Assembly: GCA_021521415.1 (NCBI GenBank)
Contig: JAIQDT010001957.1
Location: 337,849 to 401,848 of the forward strand
Source of the DNA: Bidens hawaiensis
Taxonomy: Eukaryota; Streptophyta; Magnoliopsida; Asterales; Asteraceae
DNA: 64,000 bases
Reading direction: 5' to 3'
This document shows positions 53,567 through 64,000 of the stretch, piece after piece. The notes beneath the pieces were generated by a model. That model saw only the letters and a program-made list of their open reading frames with translations. It was not told the DNA's origin and searched no databases. The position numbers and the translations under genes were made by a program. How positions within the stretch are numbered: the first letter of the stretch is position 1; the number at the start of each line of letters is the position of its first letter.

Positions 53567-55281
53567 TAAACACCACACACTTCATACCATAGAGGTATTT
53601 TCAAGGAAAATACAACAGCACCAAGCTCGAGATCATGCGTAAGAGATAACCTTGCCTCGTTGCATGAGAACGCAACGGAGACCTTGGTTAGAAGCGTCGC
53701 AGAAAAAGATGAAATCTTTATTAACTTCAGGAAGAGCAAGAATAGGAGAATTGCAAAGCATGTCCTCAAGGATTTGAAAGGCTTCTTCATGCTTTGACCC
53801 CCACACATAATGTCTACCCTTGTGTGTTAAAGCGGTGAGGGGCAACACGACCTTGGAAATGTTTTGAATGAAACGACGGTAATATCCCGCCAAACCAAGA
53901 AAAGATCAAACTTTGGTGGGAGAAGTAAGCATCTTTTAATTCTTAAAGGCTTCATTATTCGCGGGATCAACATGAATACCCTTTCCGTTGACAATGTGGC
54001 CCAAAAACTGAACTTCTTTAAGACAAAACTCGCACTTAGAAAACTCGGAATACAATTGATCCTTTCGAAGAAGGTCAAGAGTGGCATGAAGTTGCTATTT
54101 GTGGTCGTTCTCGGATTTCGAATAGATTAAGATGTTGTCAATGAAAAAAATAACGAACTTGTCCAAGTAGGGTATACACACATGATTCATAAGATCCAAG
54201 AAAACCGCGGGTGCATTGGTTAGCCCAAAAGGCATAACACGGAACTCATAATGCCCATAACGAGTACAGAAAGAACTCTTGGGGATGTCTTCTTCATTAA
54301 CACGGAGTTGATGATAACCCGAACGGAGCTCGATCCTCTAGAAGCATGAGGCTCCTTGAATTTGATCAAAAAGGTCATCGATGCGAGGAAGTGGATATCG
54401 GTTCTTGACGGTAAGTTTGTTGAGTTCACGATAATTGATACACATGCGGAATGAGCCATCTTCCTTCTTAACAAACAAAACAGGTGCGCCCACGGAGCAG
54501 AACTCGGGCGAATAAAACTATTGTTCGAGAGTTCTTGGAGTTGGCTCGGAAGTTCTTGTATTTCGGAGAGTGCAATAGGGTAAGGGGATTTAGCTACAGG
54601 GTTAGGTCCGGGTATAAGGTCAATTCGAAATTCAACTTGACGAACAGGAGGAAGACCAGTGACATCACTGGGAAAAACATCAAGAAAGTCACGTACAACC
54701 ACGATATCGGATATTTTCTTCTCATTACGTTCTTTTACCACCACGAGAGCTAAGAAGGCTACACACTTTTTGCGCAAATAACGTTGAGCTTGAAAGCACG
54801 ACATAAGATAAAGCTTATATGTTGGAGTATCACCGAAAACATTAAGAATGCGACCATTCTCGGGAGGTATACGAATAAATTTCTCGAAAAAAATAACTTT
54901 GGCATGATTAAAAGTTAACCAATCCATCCCTACGATAACGACGAAACTACCCATTTACATCAAAATGAGGTAAATAAGGAACTTGACCTTATTAAGAGTT
55001 ATGACGCAATCCCGAACTACCGAATCAATAATAATAAAATTCTCTTTGGCTACTTTTGCATTAAAAGGCTTAGATAACTTATCCTGAGGCTTATCAATAA
55101 TATACGCAAAATCCAAAGAAATAAGACTCTTATCGGTACCCGTATAAAATAATACCGAAGCACAATGACTATCAGCGAGAAACGTATCATTCACCACATT
55201 TCTAGAGCTTTGAGCTTGATTCACATTCATCATAAAAGAATGACCATTAGACCCTTGAGGGGTTTGAGCAACTTGGTTCAA
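53567..55281 (-). pseudogene. gypsy-2 protease, RT and RNase H start
   Basis: Reading leftward: protease at 54955-55281, whose active site reads FYTGTDKSLISLDF instead of F-D-T/S-G-A-D, so the Asp is lost. VIVGMDWLTFNHA starts the next piece at 54954. Reverse transcriptase follows (DVFPSDVTGLPPVRQVEFRI) to 54500, where a frameshift comes after RPSSAPW. The polymerase motif near 54140-54155 reads FIDN, the second Asp changed. RNase H begins about 53893 (MAGYYRRFIQNISKV, FCDASNQGL) and runs to LELGAVVFSLKI at 53600. B2's right edge then interrupts it. Non-functional. Confidence 0.86.
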
Positions 55282-56651
55282 AGGTGGAGCTGAATAGCAG
55301 GAGCTTGTGTTGATGTGGATGGAGGGGCCATAAGTTGAGGCACTTGAGGAGCATAGGTTTATGGTGCATAAACCAGTGGTGTTGGGGTTGGTAGGTTTTC
55401 ACTTGGTGGGCTTGAGCAGTATAGTATGGTGCATGGTACACATGGGCTTGTGGTGGATGGGTGACATAGTGAGGTGCAGGCATGACATGGGTAAGTAATG
55501 AGAAAGTGTTGCGGAGATGGTTAGGGTCTCCACCATGGTAGCAAGTACGGTTATTAGGAACACCAGGCTGAGCAGGGTTAGTAGCAGGGGATGTAGATCG
55601 TGTTAGAACGTCTTGCGAACCAGGAGGTCCACAGCAAACGTTAGCAAGGTGACCGTAACGGTTGCATTGAGTGCATAGTCGGCAAGGGGATTGAGTGGGA
55701 TGGTGACGGTTACATTTGGCACAAAGGGGAAGAGGACCAATGTTGGCCTTTTTGTTTGGGGCATTAGGGTTATTGGGAGGTTGGTTGCTGGGTTGGTTGA
55801 CGGAGTAGTTTTGGTGATTGGTCTTACATTTGTTGTTGTTCTTGTTGAAGAGGCTATTGTTGTTGTAAGAAGGCTTGGTTTCAGCTTTGTCATCAATGGA
55901 GGAGTCGGTTTTAGTCTTGTCGGGTGTAGTCTTGGATTACTTGCGAGACAAGGTTCCATCCCGAACATGACTAACAGTGAGAGAAGAAGCTAGGTCCATC
56001 GCCTCACCGATGGTTAAAGGGTCACGACTCACTACGGCATCGCGGAAAATGGTTGGTAAACCGCGAATGTATTTTTGAATGTCGCGAGATTCGGGGGTTA
56101 CCAAGTGGGGTACGATTCGGCTAAGTTCACGGTAGCGGTTAGAGTAGGTGAAGCTATCCCCACCAATTTGTTTGAGCTACCAAAACTCGGCCTCAAGCCT
56201 TTGCAGCTCGTGTTCAGGGAAGAATTCCTTCTTCATTGCCTCTTAGAGTTCCTCCCAAGGCATGCTACAACGAATTCAGATCCTTGGTCAGCCTTCATAG
56301 CATTCCACCATGTGATAGCTCGGTCATCAAACATGCTTGAGGCGAACTTAGTCTGTTTGGCATCCGGACATTCATAGTGTGTGAAAACATTTTCCATCTT
56401 TTCAAACCATTGAAGCAGCTGGTGGAATTTTCCTCACCATGAAAGGAAGTGGGTTTGGTACTCAAGAAGTTACGGAAATCATAGGTGTTCGGTGCTGCCG
56501 AAGTAGCAGATCCATTGGAGTTGAGGCTTTGGATTTGGGTGATAACCGTGGGCATAGCAGCAGCAAACTCTTTCGTGATTCTAACAGCCAAGCGGCTATT
56601 ATGATAACTAGATGAACGTTGTTGACGACGGTGATTTCTGAGTGAAGACAT
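55282..56651 (-). pseudogene. gypsy-2 gag, decayed
   Basis: The likely start is MSSLRNHRRQQRSSSY at 56651. The first 120 codons cover a Thr/Ser/Asn-rich N-terminus and PTSFHGEENSTSCF, the start of the gag domain. After a shift, gag continues in pieces to about 56050. The zinc knuckle lies at 55620-55670 and reads CTQCNRYGHLANVCC in its own frame. The open stretch printed over it (55603-55968) is a shadow in another frame. The C-terminal linker at 55285-55480 is rich in Pro, His and Gln. Several frameshifts separate the parts. Confidence 0.78.
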
Positions 56652-56833
56652 TATACTGGCAATAAAAGTAAACAATTATAAGATGAGGGGTCATATGAGT
56701 AAATATTTATGAGTCGACACAACTAATAAGGTTAACGTGAGATAACTAAATGAGGAGATGAGGTTAGTTTAAAGGTTAAAGTTTTTGTTGATTAAGTTAG
56801 CTACACATTAAACTAACGAAATATATTTGTGGA

Positions 56834-57090
56834 TGTTGGCCTCCCATGAGCTTTCCATGGTAATTTAAATGGCCCAACAAAAACTAGCAAACAAAGGTAA
56901 TGTAGTTAAATGGCCCATGAGCGTTACATGGCATTTTAACTGTACCAACTAAATAATGATTTAAAATAAGTGGGTTGGACGGCCCATGAGCGTTACATGG
57001 CATTTTAACTGTCCCAACCAATTAACGAATTATCAATACAATGAAGTTGGACGGCCCGTGAGCGTTTCATGGCATTTTAACTGTACAAAC
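56834..57090. repeat. 70 bp tandem repeats in the gypsy-2 leader
   Basis: Four units spaced about 70 bp, with core GGCCCATGAGCGTTACATGG followed by CATTTTAACTGTNCCAAC. Starts are near 56834 (diverged), 56906, 56974 and 57045. Each unit is bounded by GTTGGAC and GTCCCAAC, a short inverted pair. Confidence 0.85.
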
Positions 57091-57772
57091 TTAAATAAAC
57101 AACCGAAATAAAATTTGCGTAGTTGGAGCATCTAGTGAACCACCACATTGATAACTCCAACAAAAATACGAAAACAAGTTGAGAAATGGATAATCGGGAT
57201 TTCCAACTAACCAATTAAAAACAACGTAACACAATAATTGGAAAGGTCACCGAATTTAAGCCACGAACCACCGTGAATTCGGTTTAAAAATATTGTAAGG
57301 AATGAAATTACTAATGTGGTCACGTTTGACAGCCTAGGGTGTCGGTCATATGACAGTTGTGTCCCGCTTTGGCCTATAAGATCAAGTATTGTGGTCAGGT
57401 TATCCTCCAGTTAAGGAATAGTGTCTTACCTTGGGTTCTCGGAACCATTTTGCCAAGGCCCGACTCACATTTCTCTCCCCCTTCTAGCTACTACATGACA
57501 TACCACATAATCTGGCAATAAGGTGATGGAGTAAAAACAACAGTAGGGAATTCTTAAGGAATTTTCCAAAATATACGCAATCTAATTTGATTTTTAAATT
57601 AAATAAAAATGTGAATCTTGAGGCATAGCCTCGGAGTAATGTGTGTGCATGAAAATAATATAATAATCAAAATAACTATTAACTAAGAAAGATGTAAACA
57701 ATTTATATACAACCCGTATAGGGATCCTAAGCATGTTACTATGGCATCTCTAACGACCTATCTTAAACCTTC
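57091..57772 (-). other. gypsy-2 leader, non-coding
   Basis: Leader between the tandem repeats and primer-binding site. No ORF or further repeat seen. Confidence 0.5.
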
Positions 57773-57785
57773 GGCTCTGATACCA
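57773..57785 (-). promoter_or_regulatory. Primer-binding site of gypsy-2
   Basis: The minus strand reads TGGTATCAGAGCC, three bases inside the LTR. Confidence 0.9.
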
Positions 57786-57788
57786 GCC

Positions 57789-58857
57789 TGTCACACCCCA
57801 ACCTACGGCGGAAATGCCAGGGCGTGAGCAGATTGCTCACAGCTCTCAAGGTATTATCATGCAAAATTTAAATTGATAATATCTATTATTCCAATTTAAA
57901 TAATCAACAAATTTCAAATTCCAAAGTACATAATCCATTAATAAAATAAGTAAAGACAAAATAAAATTTAAGTTCTTATATCTTCTATCTAGCATGCAAC
58001 CCTAAGTTTCTTCAAACAAACTTGATAATCATATCACACGGTGACCTGCATATGCATTAAAAATACAATAATTTGTCAACACTAGGTTGGGTGAGTAAAA
58101 CACCAGATTGTGAATACACAATAAGTATAGAAAAATATGCAAACTGTATGAAGTGAGATAAGCAGTTTAATCAATGGCAAGTAAATAAGTTGTCGATAAG
58201 AACGATGTCAGATGAACTTGGCGATGGCTACTATGACGGTCGTATGATCACACTATTTTGAGATTATGATGGACCTCTCCGAATGCGAATCAAATAGAGC
58301 ATATAAGCATATAACACGCTAGGCATAGATTGTTAAACACAAATGACTAATAGTTGCAAATTGAGTATTAAATAATAATTAAATATGTAGAAACACATAC
58401 GTCCCCAAACAGTAAAAAATGAGTTAAAAAGGGGGGAGTGTGATACTCACCTTATCAGATGAGCAACGGGATTAATACGATAATAAGAATGAAGACGGCG
58501 ATTCACATGTTGATGATAAAGCCTAATAAAAGATTAAATGCGGAAACAAACATAAGGATTTGACTGATAGAATAGGGTTTGAGAGTTTGACGATCAATTA
58601 TTATTTTGTTAAATATATATTACTTAGTCTTATTATTTATTAGATCCTTTCATTTATTCAATATTATATTTATTATTATATATTACTTGTAAATATAAAA
58701 AGGTTATTACATCTTTATAATATAAAAAATGTAATATTATATGTAATATTACCATTTTCGTTAAATAAAAAGAAAGAATAAGTACTAAAGTTGAATAGTT
58801 GGCCAAACCATGGGTACTAAAATGGCACTTAACTCTAAAAGTAAATTAGTTAGTTAA

Positions 58858-58920
<63 letters not shown>

Positions 58921-60137
58921 AACGTATGTTTGTGGTATTAATAAAAGTAAATTTAACCATTTAAATATAGTTAATAAATTTTTATTTATATAAATCTTAA
59001 TAAATTAAACAAGTTTCTATTTTATATATATATGTATATCTGTGTGTGTGTGTGTATTTATAGTTTTATACATATATATATATATATATATACATGGATA
59101 TAATTTTTGATAAAGACGCGGGAAAAACACAAGTAACATGGTTAGTTTTTATAAAAGCAAAATGTATTTACTAATTATTATTATTAATTAAAATGGATTA
59201 ATATAATCAAATTACCAAAAATAACAAAAAAGAGGGGTGGTTGGGTCTCGAACCCCCGACCTGCCATCCACAAGCTTAACCAGGGGTGCACCAACCAACT
59301 GGGTCGGTGTATAACCTGGTTATAACATCAATTCAAGTATTTATAAATTAACGGAACAGAAAACCCAATTCAATATAAACCCTAACATCATAATTGAATC
59401 AATTCGTTGTTGTTAATATGTTTTAGATTAGGGTTATGGTTAATTGAAACCAGACGAACAAAACCTTATAATTTAGTTACCTTTAATCGATGTTAAAAGA
59501 GGGTAATTTACGCAAACTATGGCTGGCAATACTAGATGATGAACGAACTATCAAACATCGATTATAATAAAATTGGGTTGAGGATTAGTGACGGCTAGGG
59601 TTAGGAGATTGTGTCTATCAGTTTAATTAAGTTATTATAAACGATAAATTGTGTAGTACGTTGGTACTATTGTCGGCTTGGTTAATAAGGAAGAACATAT
59701 TGATTTGATTGAATTAACATGATTACCTTGTCGGTTTTGCCGAATTAAGCATGTATAACACGTCCATTGATCTAATTTCCATAAAATCTACAAGAATTGA
59801 GGTCCAAGACTCGGTATATTGTAATCAGGATTATAATACGGATATGGGTTTGGGTCGGATCTTGAGTTAAACGGGTTAAGGTGATATAATAATGATAATT
59901 GCAATCTAGTCCCTGTTGATTGAAGACGGGTACATAAAGTGGTAATCGTATTAATTTGTGTAATTTTTTCCAAAGTATGAAAGTTATAATTATATAATAT
60001 TTAAATAAGTAAGAATAATATTATAACAATAAATTAAATTCAACAAGTGCGGTATTCTTATTGATAGGATAACACGAACTTATAAGTGGGCCGGGTAATA
60101 GTTACAAAAGAAGTACGGAAAACCCCGAATTGTTACA
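57789..60137 (-). repeat. 5' LTR of gypsy-2
   Basis: 2349 bp, TGTCACACCCCAACC at 57789 to TTGTTACA at 60137. It is uninterrupted and so serves as the pre-insertion reference for the left LTR. It contains (AT)n and (ATGT)n microsatellites at 58861-58920, a short (GT)n at 59041-59054, and the tRNA-like boxes at 59244-59304. Confidence 0.88.
59244..59304 (-). promoter_or_regulatory. tRNA-like A and B boxes in the right gypsy-2 LTR
   Basis: B-box-like GGTTCGAGACC (59244-59254 complement) and A-box-like CCCAGTTGGTTGGTGCACC. Both are kept in the left LTR at 39729-39790 despite divergence around them. Confidence 0.5.
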
Positions 60138-60293
60138 TGTCATGAGTATGGTGGATACGGATGATATATAAGAAGGTGAATTTTTTGACAACTCGTTGAC
60201 AAAGGAACTATTAGTGCACGGTTTGGTGACTGGTGATTTGCAGTTAAAGTATTCAAGATTACAGTATTCGATAGCTACGGAAAAGGGGGTGTC
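60138..60293 (+). pseudogene. End of an A-type third ORF and polypurine tract
   Basis: It continues the frame broken at 37607 (VDTDD, stop, FFDNSLTKELLVHGLV, LQLKYSRLQYS). The end GATTTGCAGTTAAAG..TATTCGATAGCTACGG resembles the tail that precedes the B1 polypurine tract. GGAAAAGGGGGTGTC at 60279-60293 is the polypurine tract. Confidence 0.6.
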
Positions 60294-60729
60294 TGTTAGT
60301 GCACGGATTGGTGTCCGTAGAAATCAAATAACTTATAGGTTGTCTAGTCTTTATATTTAATGTTTATTTAATGAAATGGCCCATTCTCTATGTATTGTAT
60401 AGTGAATGAGGTCCATTCATTATAGACTAGGCTAGTTCGTTAAGATTATTACCATTCATCATGGAATGTTGACGAATGGAGTCTAATTCGTTATGGAGGC
60501 ATAACGAATTAGAGTTAAAATTAATGAATGGAGCATGTGGCCTATAAATAGGTGGTTCCATGCTCATAATTAAGTAATCACACACATAGAATAAGTGAGA
60601 TCCATAAGTTATTATGTATTTATCCACCATAATGTATTCTCTCCATATTTATCAATAAAGTAATAATTTAACGATTAGATCTCGTGTATAATCGATGTAT
60701 CGACGCGGCTAGATCCATGGCGGGTTTCA
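60294..60729 (+). repeat. A-type 3' LTR
   Basis: Starts TGTTAGTGCACGG and ends near GGGTTTCA. TATA-like CCTATAAATAGG is at 60541-60552. It contains a perfect 13 bp hairpin (TCTAATTCGTTAT, 60482-60494 with 60501-60513, loop GGAGGC) and CCATTCATCATGGAATG, shared with the A2 LTR. No primer-binding site follows, as expected of a 3' LTR. Confidence 0.72.
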
Positions 60730-60733
60730 ACAA

Positions 60734-61850
60734 GAGAAAATTGCCTTGCTTCTGGGTTTGAATGAGGAGGCAGTGGATAGGTTGGAACAAGAGGAGGATA
60801 TTGAGGTTATGGATACATATGTGGTAAGGTTTGACACGAGTGTTCCGTCTGGCAACACGTCATTTAATTATCATGAGGTGGAAGATGAACATGTGACAAC
60901 TGAGGAATATCCTGACATGTACACTCGTACTAATTCTGATGAGGGAATTCGATTACTCACGACTGAGCATTTTAAAGTAGCTGAAGACCGTTTTCATAAA
61001 GAGAAGAGAAAGAAAAGGGGAAGAGTAAAGTATCTGACACCGAGACAAGGAATTCTGATGATGGGATGTTCACACACAATAAGTCGAAGATGAACAAGAT
61101 TATTGAGGTGTTAAGGTATGTTGAACGAGAAGACGATGTGCAGTCGAAAGCTCGTGCAACAGCTCATCAAATAAAGAAGTTTGTTGCTGCAAAAATGATG
61201 AAAGGTGATATAGTATCGTGAATGTATGTTCTGATTTTAAATTATGTATTGTTAAATTGTAACAAGGCGTTTAGTACTTTAAACATATTACTGATGTACT
61301 GACAATGCCGAGATGGGACGTACGAATACTTGCTAATAGACCATACTTCAACCTTGGTAGAAATCAATTGGCGGGATAGTTCTATCAGCATCTGTTACAT
61401 GAAGTAAGGTATGGTTTCAAGTTTTTCAAGCTGCATGTGCCTACACAAAAGTATATCAACGAGATAGATCTGTGCACTGGTTGGAGGAAACCTGTACTTA
61501 ATGTAAAACCACCTCGCACAATGAAGAAAGTTCTTGTAAAGACGTTTCCACAAAGTCTTTATAAGAATTTCAATAGGTGGTACTACGACAACAGGACCAG
61601 TGAAGATGTGATCGTCTTATAAATGGGCTTGAAGACAAAATTTATTATGGTGATCGACCCTATGTGGCCGGCTAGCTTTTATGAATCTAACAACGATGTG
61701 TTATTCAAAAATCATATCAAATGGGTGAACGTCAAAGATAACGAGCTAGCTATGCAATTCCAACGTGTTGTTCGTGTTTGTCATGCATTTGCAATTCATA
61801 GTTGTGCGGATTGGAAGACTAGCTTATTTATAAAGTAAAGACAAAGAGCT
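60734..61850 (+). pseudogene. A-type third ORF, C-terminal half, decayed
   Basis: 60734-61093 is open (LLGLNEEAVDRLEQEEDIEV, then KEKRKKRGRVKYL), acidic then basic. After stops, 61300-61840 aligns with B1 residues 830-941: GWRKPVLNVKPPR corresponds to GKPWMVMKYKPI, NFNRWYYDNRTSEDV to DLKWWFVDCETAEAV, and FQRVVRVC to YQRVVSVC. A single stop at 61621 splits this last part. It supports the third ORF being an old, shared gene. It may be the far half of A1's third ORF. Confidence 0.7.
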
Positions 61851-61856
61851 CGGGAC

Positions 61857-62324
61857 GAGGGGGAGTTTGTTGATACATGTTTCTGCGTCTCGGTCTTTGT
61901 ATAACGTATTTTGGTTATTAATATAAAGTATATGGGTATTTTAGTAAATTTATATGCACATTCGCTATAATCTAAGGCTCATTCGTTAGAGTAGCTAATA
62001 ACGAATGAGTCCACGTGTTTATTCGTATTCATTCATTAGTGATGTTAAAAATGGAACCAACGAATGTGCTAATTCGTTATAGTAACGTATAGGAGTATAA
62101 TGTATGATAGAGAAGAACTCTCATTCGTCATGGATTGTATAACGAATGAGGTCATCTCCTATATATATCCCCTTTAACTAATCGTTTAATAAAGAGTTCT
62201 AATTATTATTGTTTGAGCCTCATTGCTCTGTCCAAATACTCTCTCAACACACAGTACACATGGTTAACGTATTCTAATCGTATCCCATATCAATAGACTA
62301 GATCCGTGGTAGCAATTGATCACA
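61857..62324 (+). repeat. Polypurine tract and A-type 3' LTR
   Basis: CGAGGGGGAGTT at 61856-61867, then an LTR from TGTTGATACATG at 61868 to about 62324. TATA-like CCTATATATATCC is at 62158-62170. It has hairpin pairs CTCATTCGTTA / TAACGAATGAG (61978-61988, 61999-62009) and CTCATTCGT / ACGAATGAG (62120-62128, 62142-62150). It is a candidate 3' LTR of A1. Confidence 0.68.
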
Positions 62325-62329
62325 CATGG

Positions 62330-62575
62330 TTTTTCATGGACTTAGTTTGGGTGCATCTTAGAAAGGAACAATTTCCAGACGGGAAAGCAAGTTAAACCCA
62401 CGGGCTGATGGACCTTGTCGGGTGCTGGAACGTATCAATGATAATGCTTACAAGATCAAGTTACCTGGCCATTATAATGTATCACCCACGTTTAATGTCG
62501 CTCACCTTTCTCCTTGTGTTTTTGATCTAGATTATCCCTTTGAATCGAGGAAGAATCCTTTCGAGGAAGGGGGAA
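62330..62575 (+). pseudogene. Gypsy integrase C-terminus, fragment
   Basis: After a damaged junction the frame gives LVWVHLRKEQF and then, open from 62422, LERINDNAYKIKLPGHYNVS, TFNVAHLSPC and ESRKNPFEEGG, the standard C-terminal end of a short-LTR gypsy polyprotein. GAGGAAGGGGGAA (62563-62575) doubles as the polypurine tract. Confidence 0.78.
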
Positions 62576-62906
62576 TGATGCAATTAGGACCGCTTGGGGC
62601 CCTGGACTAGTTTTTGGGCCACCTGAAGGCCCATGTTGTGGCTGCACAGCCTGAATTGGGTTGCAAGCTGGAATCACTGGTTTATCTTATATTTTGGTTT
62701 ATCTTTTATTTCTACATGTTTTATGGTTTTGAACTTTATATTTGATTATGATTCTTATTCCTTGTTTAGTGCCTAAATTGTGGGTTGGATTTTAGTTTAA
62801 ATAGTTTTTATTTTAGTTGTAAAAGACAGATTTTGAATTATATTTTAAAGCCTATTCCAGTTCGTTCTTATGATTGTTTGATCCAACTCGAATGCAAATT
62901 GCATCA
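62576..62906 (+). repeat. Short gypsy LTR (331 bp)
   Basis: TGATGCAATTAGG to AAATTGCATCA. It is preceded by the polypurine tract and followed two bases later by TGGTATCAGAGC (62909-62920). One LTR thus serves both as a 3' LTR for the left fragment and a 5' LTR for the right. Confidence 0.8.
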
Positions 62907-62933
62907 GTTGGTATCAGAGCATAGAGAACAACT

Positions 62934-63467
62934 ATGGCAGAACGTGGAAGGAGTGTATTGAAAATATCATAGAAACGGCGATTGAGGCAACGAGCACTAT
63001 CGATGCGATCCACATGACATCTAAGAGATTGCTCGTCTACAGCTATGGATCAGGGATCTCGAAGGGCAGCAGGAGTAACGTTGTGGTGAACAAACGAACA
63101 TGGATCGGTACATCTGGGATGACGAGCCGGGTACCAAGACTATAGCCCTTTAGCTCGACATGGGCACGGGAACCCCTTCGATCAACAGGAACCACAGTCG
63201 ACCCGCTGCGAAACATAGGGAAACAAGATTGAAATTCCTGAGTTCGATGGCAAGATGCAACCATACAAATTTCTTGGATTTTTGACCTCTGCGGCATCCC
63301 CAACAGTTTCAACATAAAACTCGTGACCATAAAACTTCCTAAGTATGATTCATTATGGTGGAAACATGTAAAGAAAAAGAGATCTCAAGAGTGGCGATCT
63401 CGGGTCACAACTTGGGAGAATATGAGAAATTGTTGCGTGAGAAATTTTTGCCACCCAACTATTACCA
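62934..63467 (+). pseudogene. Gypsy gag fragment
   Basis: Starts MAERGRSVLK, then stops and frameshifts. KIEIPEFDGKMQPYKFLGFL and LWWKHVKKKRSQEWRSRV (63340-63410) are typical of gag from short-LTR gypsy elements. It is interrupted at 63468, after codons for P-P-N-Y-Y-H, by an A-type LTR. Confidence 0.78.
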
Positions 63468-63951
63468 TGTTAGTACTCGGTTTTGCGTCTCGAGTCTTTG
63501 TAATTATCGTTTTGTATTTATCATTTATTTAATATAAAAGTTAATTATGTTTAAGCTAGTGCGTTAGAGGAAACGTCTAGTTCGTTAAGGTTGTTAAACG
63601 AACTAGACCTTAAGTTAAGTTCCTCCTGATTCGTTAAGGATGTTTAACGAATCAGGGGGTGTTTCGTTAAGTTTATTTGTTAATTGTAATGTAACGAAGT
63701 GGGTGGCTAGTTCGTTACGGATTGTGTAACGAACTAGACCCATCTTCTATATATAGTGGTTCTGACCACTATTTAATTTAAGTTTTGAGTTAAGATTAAC
63801 GAACCTCTGCCCGATTGTTCTCTCAAGCTTCATCTTAATTAATTATTCAATCTATAATATATCTATACACATATATACAATAATACTAATATATAACATA
63901 TAATATATAAGAGCATCAATGAACTAGATCCGTAATTGTTATTAGACCTTA
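63468..63951 (+). repeat. A-type LTR with hairpin array
   Basis: Starts TGTTAGTACTCGG. TATA-like CTATATATAG is at 63747-63756. There are three perfect hairpins: 63575-63608 (arm GTCTAGTTCGTT), 63625-63656 (arm CCTGATTCGTTAA, loop GGATGT) and 63707-63737 (arm CTAGTTCGTTAC). The right end is uncertain, because another gypsy LTR follows at once. Confidence 0.7.
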
Positions 63952-64000
63952 TGTCACACCCCCAAATTTCCACTAACGGAGTTTTACCGTAAGGCGGGTG
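63952..64000 (-). repeat. Edge of a further gypsy LTR
   Basis: TGTCACACCCCCAAATTTCC matches the inner end of the gypsy-1 and gypsy-2 LTRs, in the same orientation. Only 49 bases are in the window. Confidence 0.6.

Larger units (their letters stand above)
37608..60137 (-). mobile_element. Ty3/gypsy chromovirus gypsy-2 with nested insertions
   Basis: Minus-strand element with both LTRs. The outer flanks are TATCA (37603-37607) and TGTCA (60138-60142), a target duplication with one change. The third-ORF sequence outside it joins across. Reading leftward: right LTR, primer-binding site, tandem-repeat leader, gag, protease, RT, RNase H (split by B2), integrase, chromodomain, left LTR (split by element C). 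The chromodomain-like end of pol and 2-3 kb LTRs suggest the Tekay/Del branch. That clade name is inference. Confidence 0.85.

Noticed and set aside
55603..55993. Thr-rich minus-strand frame and its Val-rich plus-strand partner
   Set aside because: Both are off-frame readings of the gypsy-2 gag region. The zinc knuckle is in a different frame.

Overview
This 64 kb window is plant DNA made almost entirely of LTR retrotransposons inserted into one another. I found no host gene, no rRNA and no functional tRNA. Primer-binding sites matching initiator-methionine tRNA, Ty1/copia and Ty3/gypsy polyproteins, a foldback MITE, a SINE-like insert and long AT microsatellites all point to an angiosperm. 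A eudicot, possibly Asteraceae, is my guess from the style of the copia elements and is not proven.

Layout. 1-8716: 5' portion of a minus-strand gypsy element (gypsy-1). It sits inside the integrase of a plus-strand copia element (A1, 8717-12899), which also carries a foreign 423 bp LTR. At 12900 begins a second copia element of the same broad group (A2). A2 is interrupted by a gag fragment, head-to-head LTR pieces and a large copia element B1 (23671-36040, TSD ATTGA). A2-like sequence resumes near 36765 and is split again by a minus-strand chromodomain gypsy element, gypsy-2 (37608-60137). The left LTR of gypsy-2 contains a MITE (39036-39535), a SINE-like insert and a small non-autonomous element C (39851-42142, TSD AAACC). 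Its RNase H region contains a second B-type element, B2 (44047-about 53566), that has lost its 3' end. From 60138 come more copia tails and LTRs, a short-LTR gypsy remnant in internal-LTR-internal order, another A-type LTR (63468) and the edge of a further gypsy LTR (63952).

The copia elements (A and B) share an unusual plan: LTR, leader, gag with two zinc knuckles, pol, a long non-coding stretch, and a third ORF ending at the polypurine tract. The copy in B1 (32811-35636, 941 codons) is open. Its position resembles the env-like ORF of Sireviruses, but I see no signal peptide or membrane segment. All four copies of its start have a branch-point-like and AG acceptor-like signal within 1-2 nt of the ATG, which suggests a spliced mRNA.

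Other signals not explained by the coding plan are: (i) a tandemly duplicated stem-loop module just 3' of pol in A2, B1 and B2, with changes that keep pairing; (ii) arrays of short inverted motifs (ACGAATGA type in A, GCGAAGTT type in B and C) placed in the LTR, before gag and, in A and B, before the third ORF; (iii) a possible in-phase gag-to-pol splice in B1 and B2. B1 is the youngest large element: about three mismatches between LTRs over 322 aligned bases, besides one 153 bp deletion.
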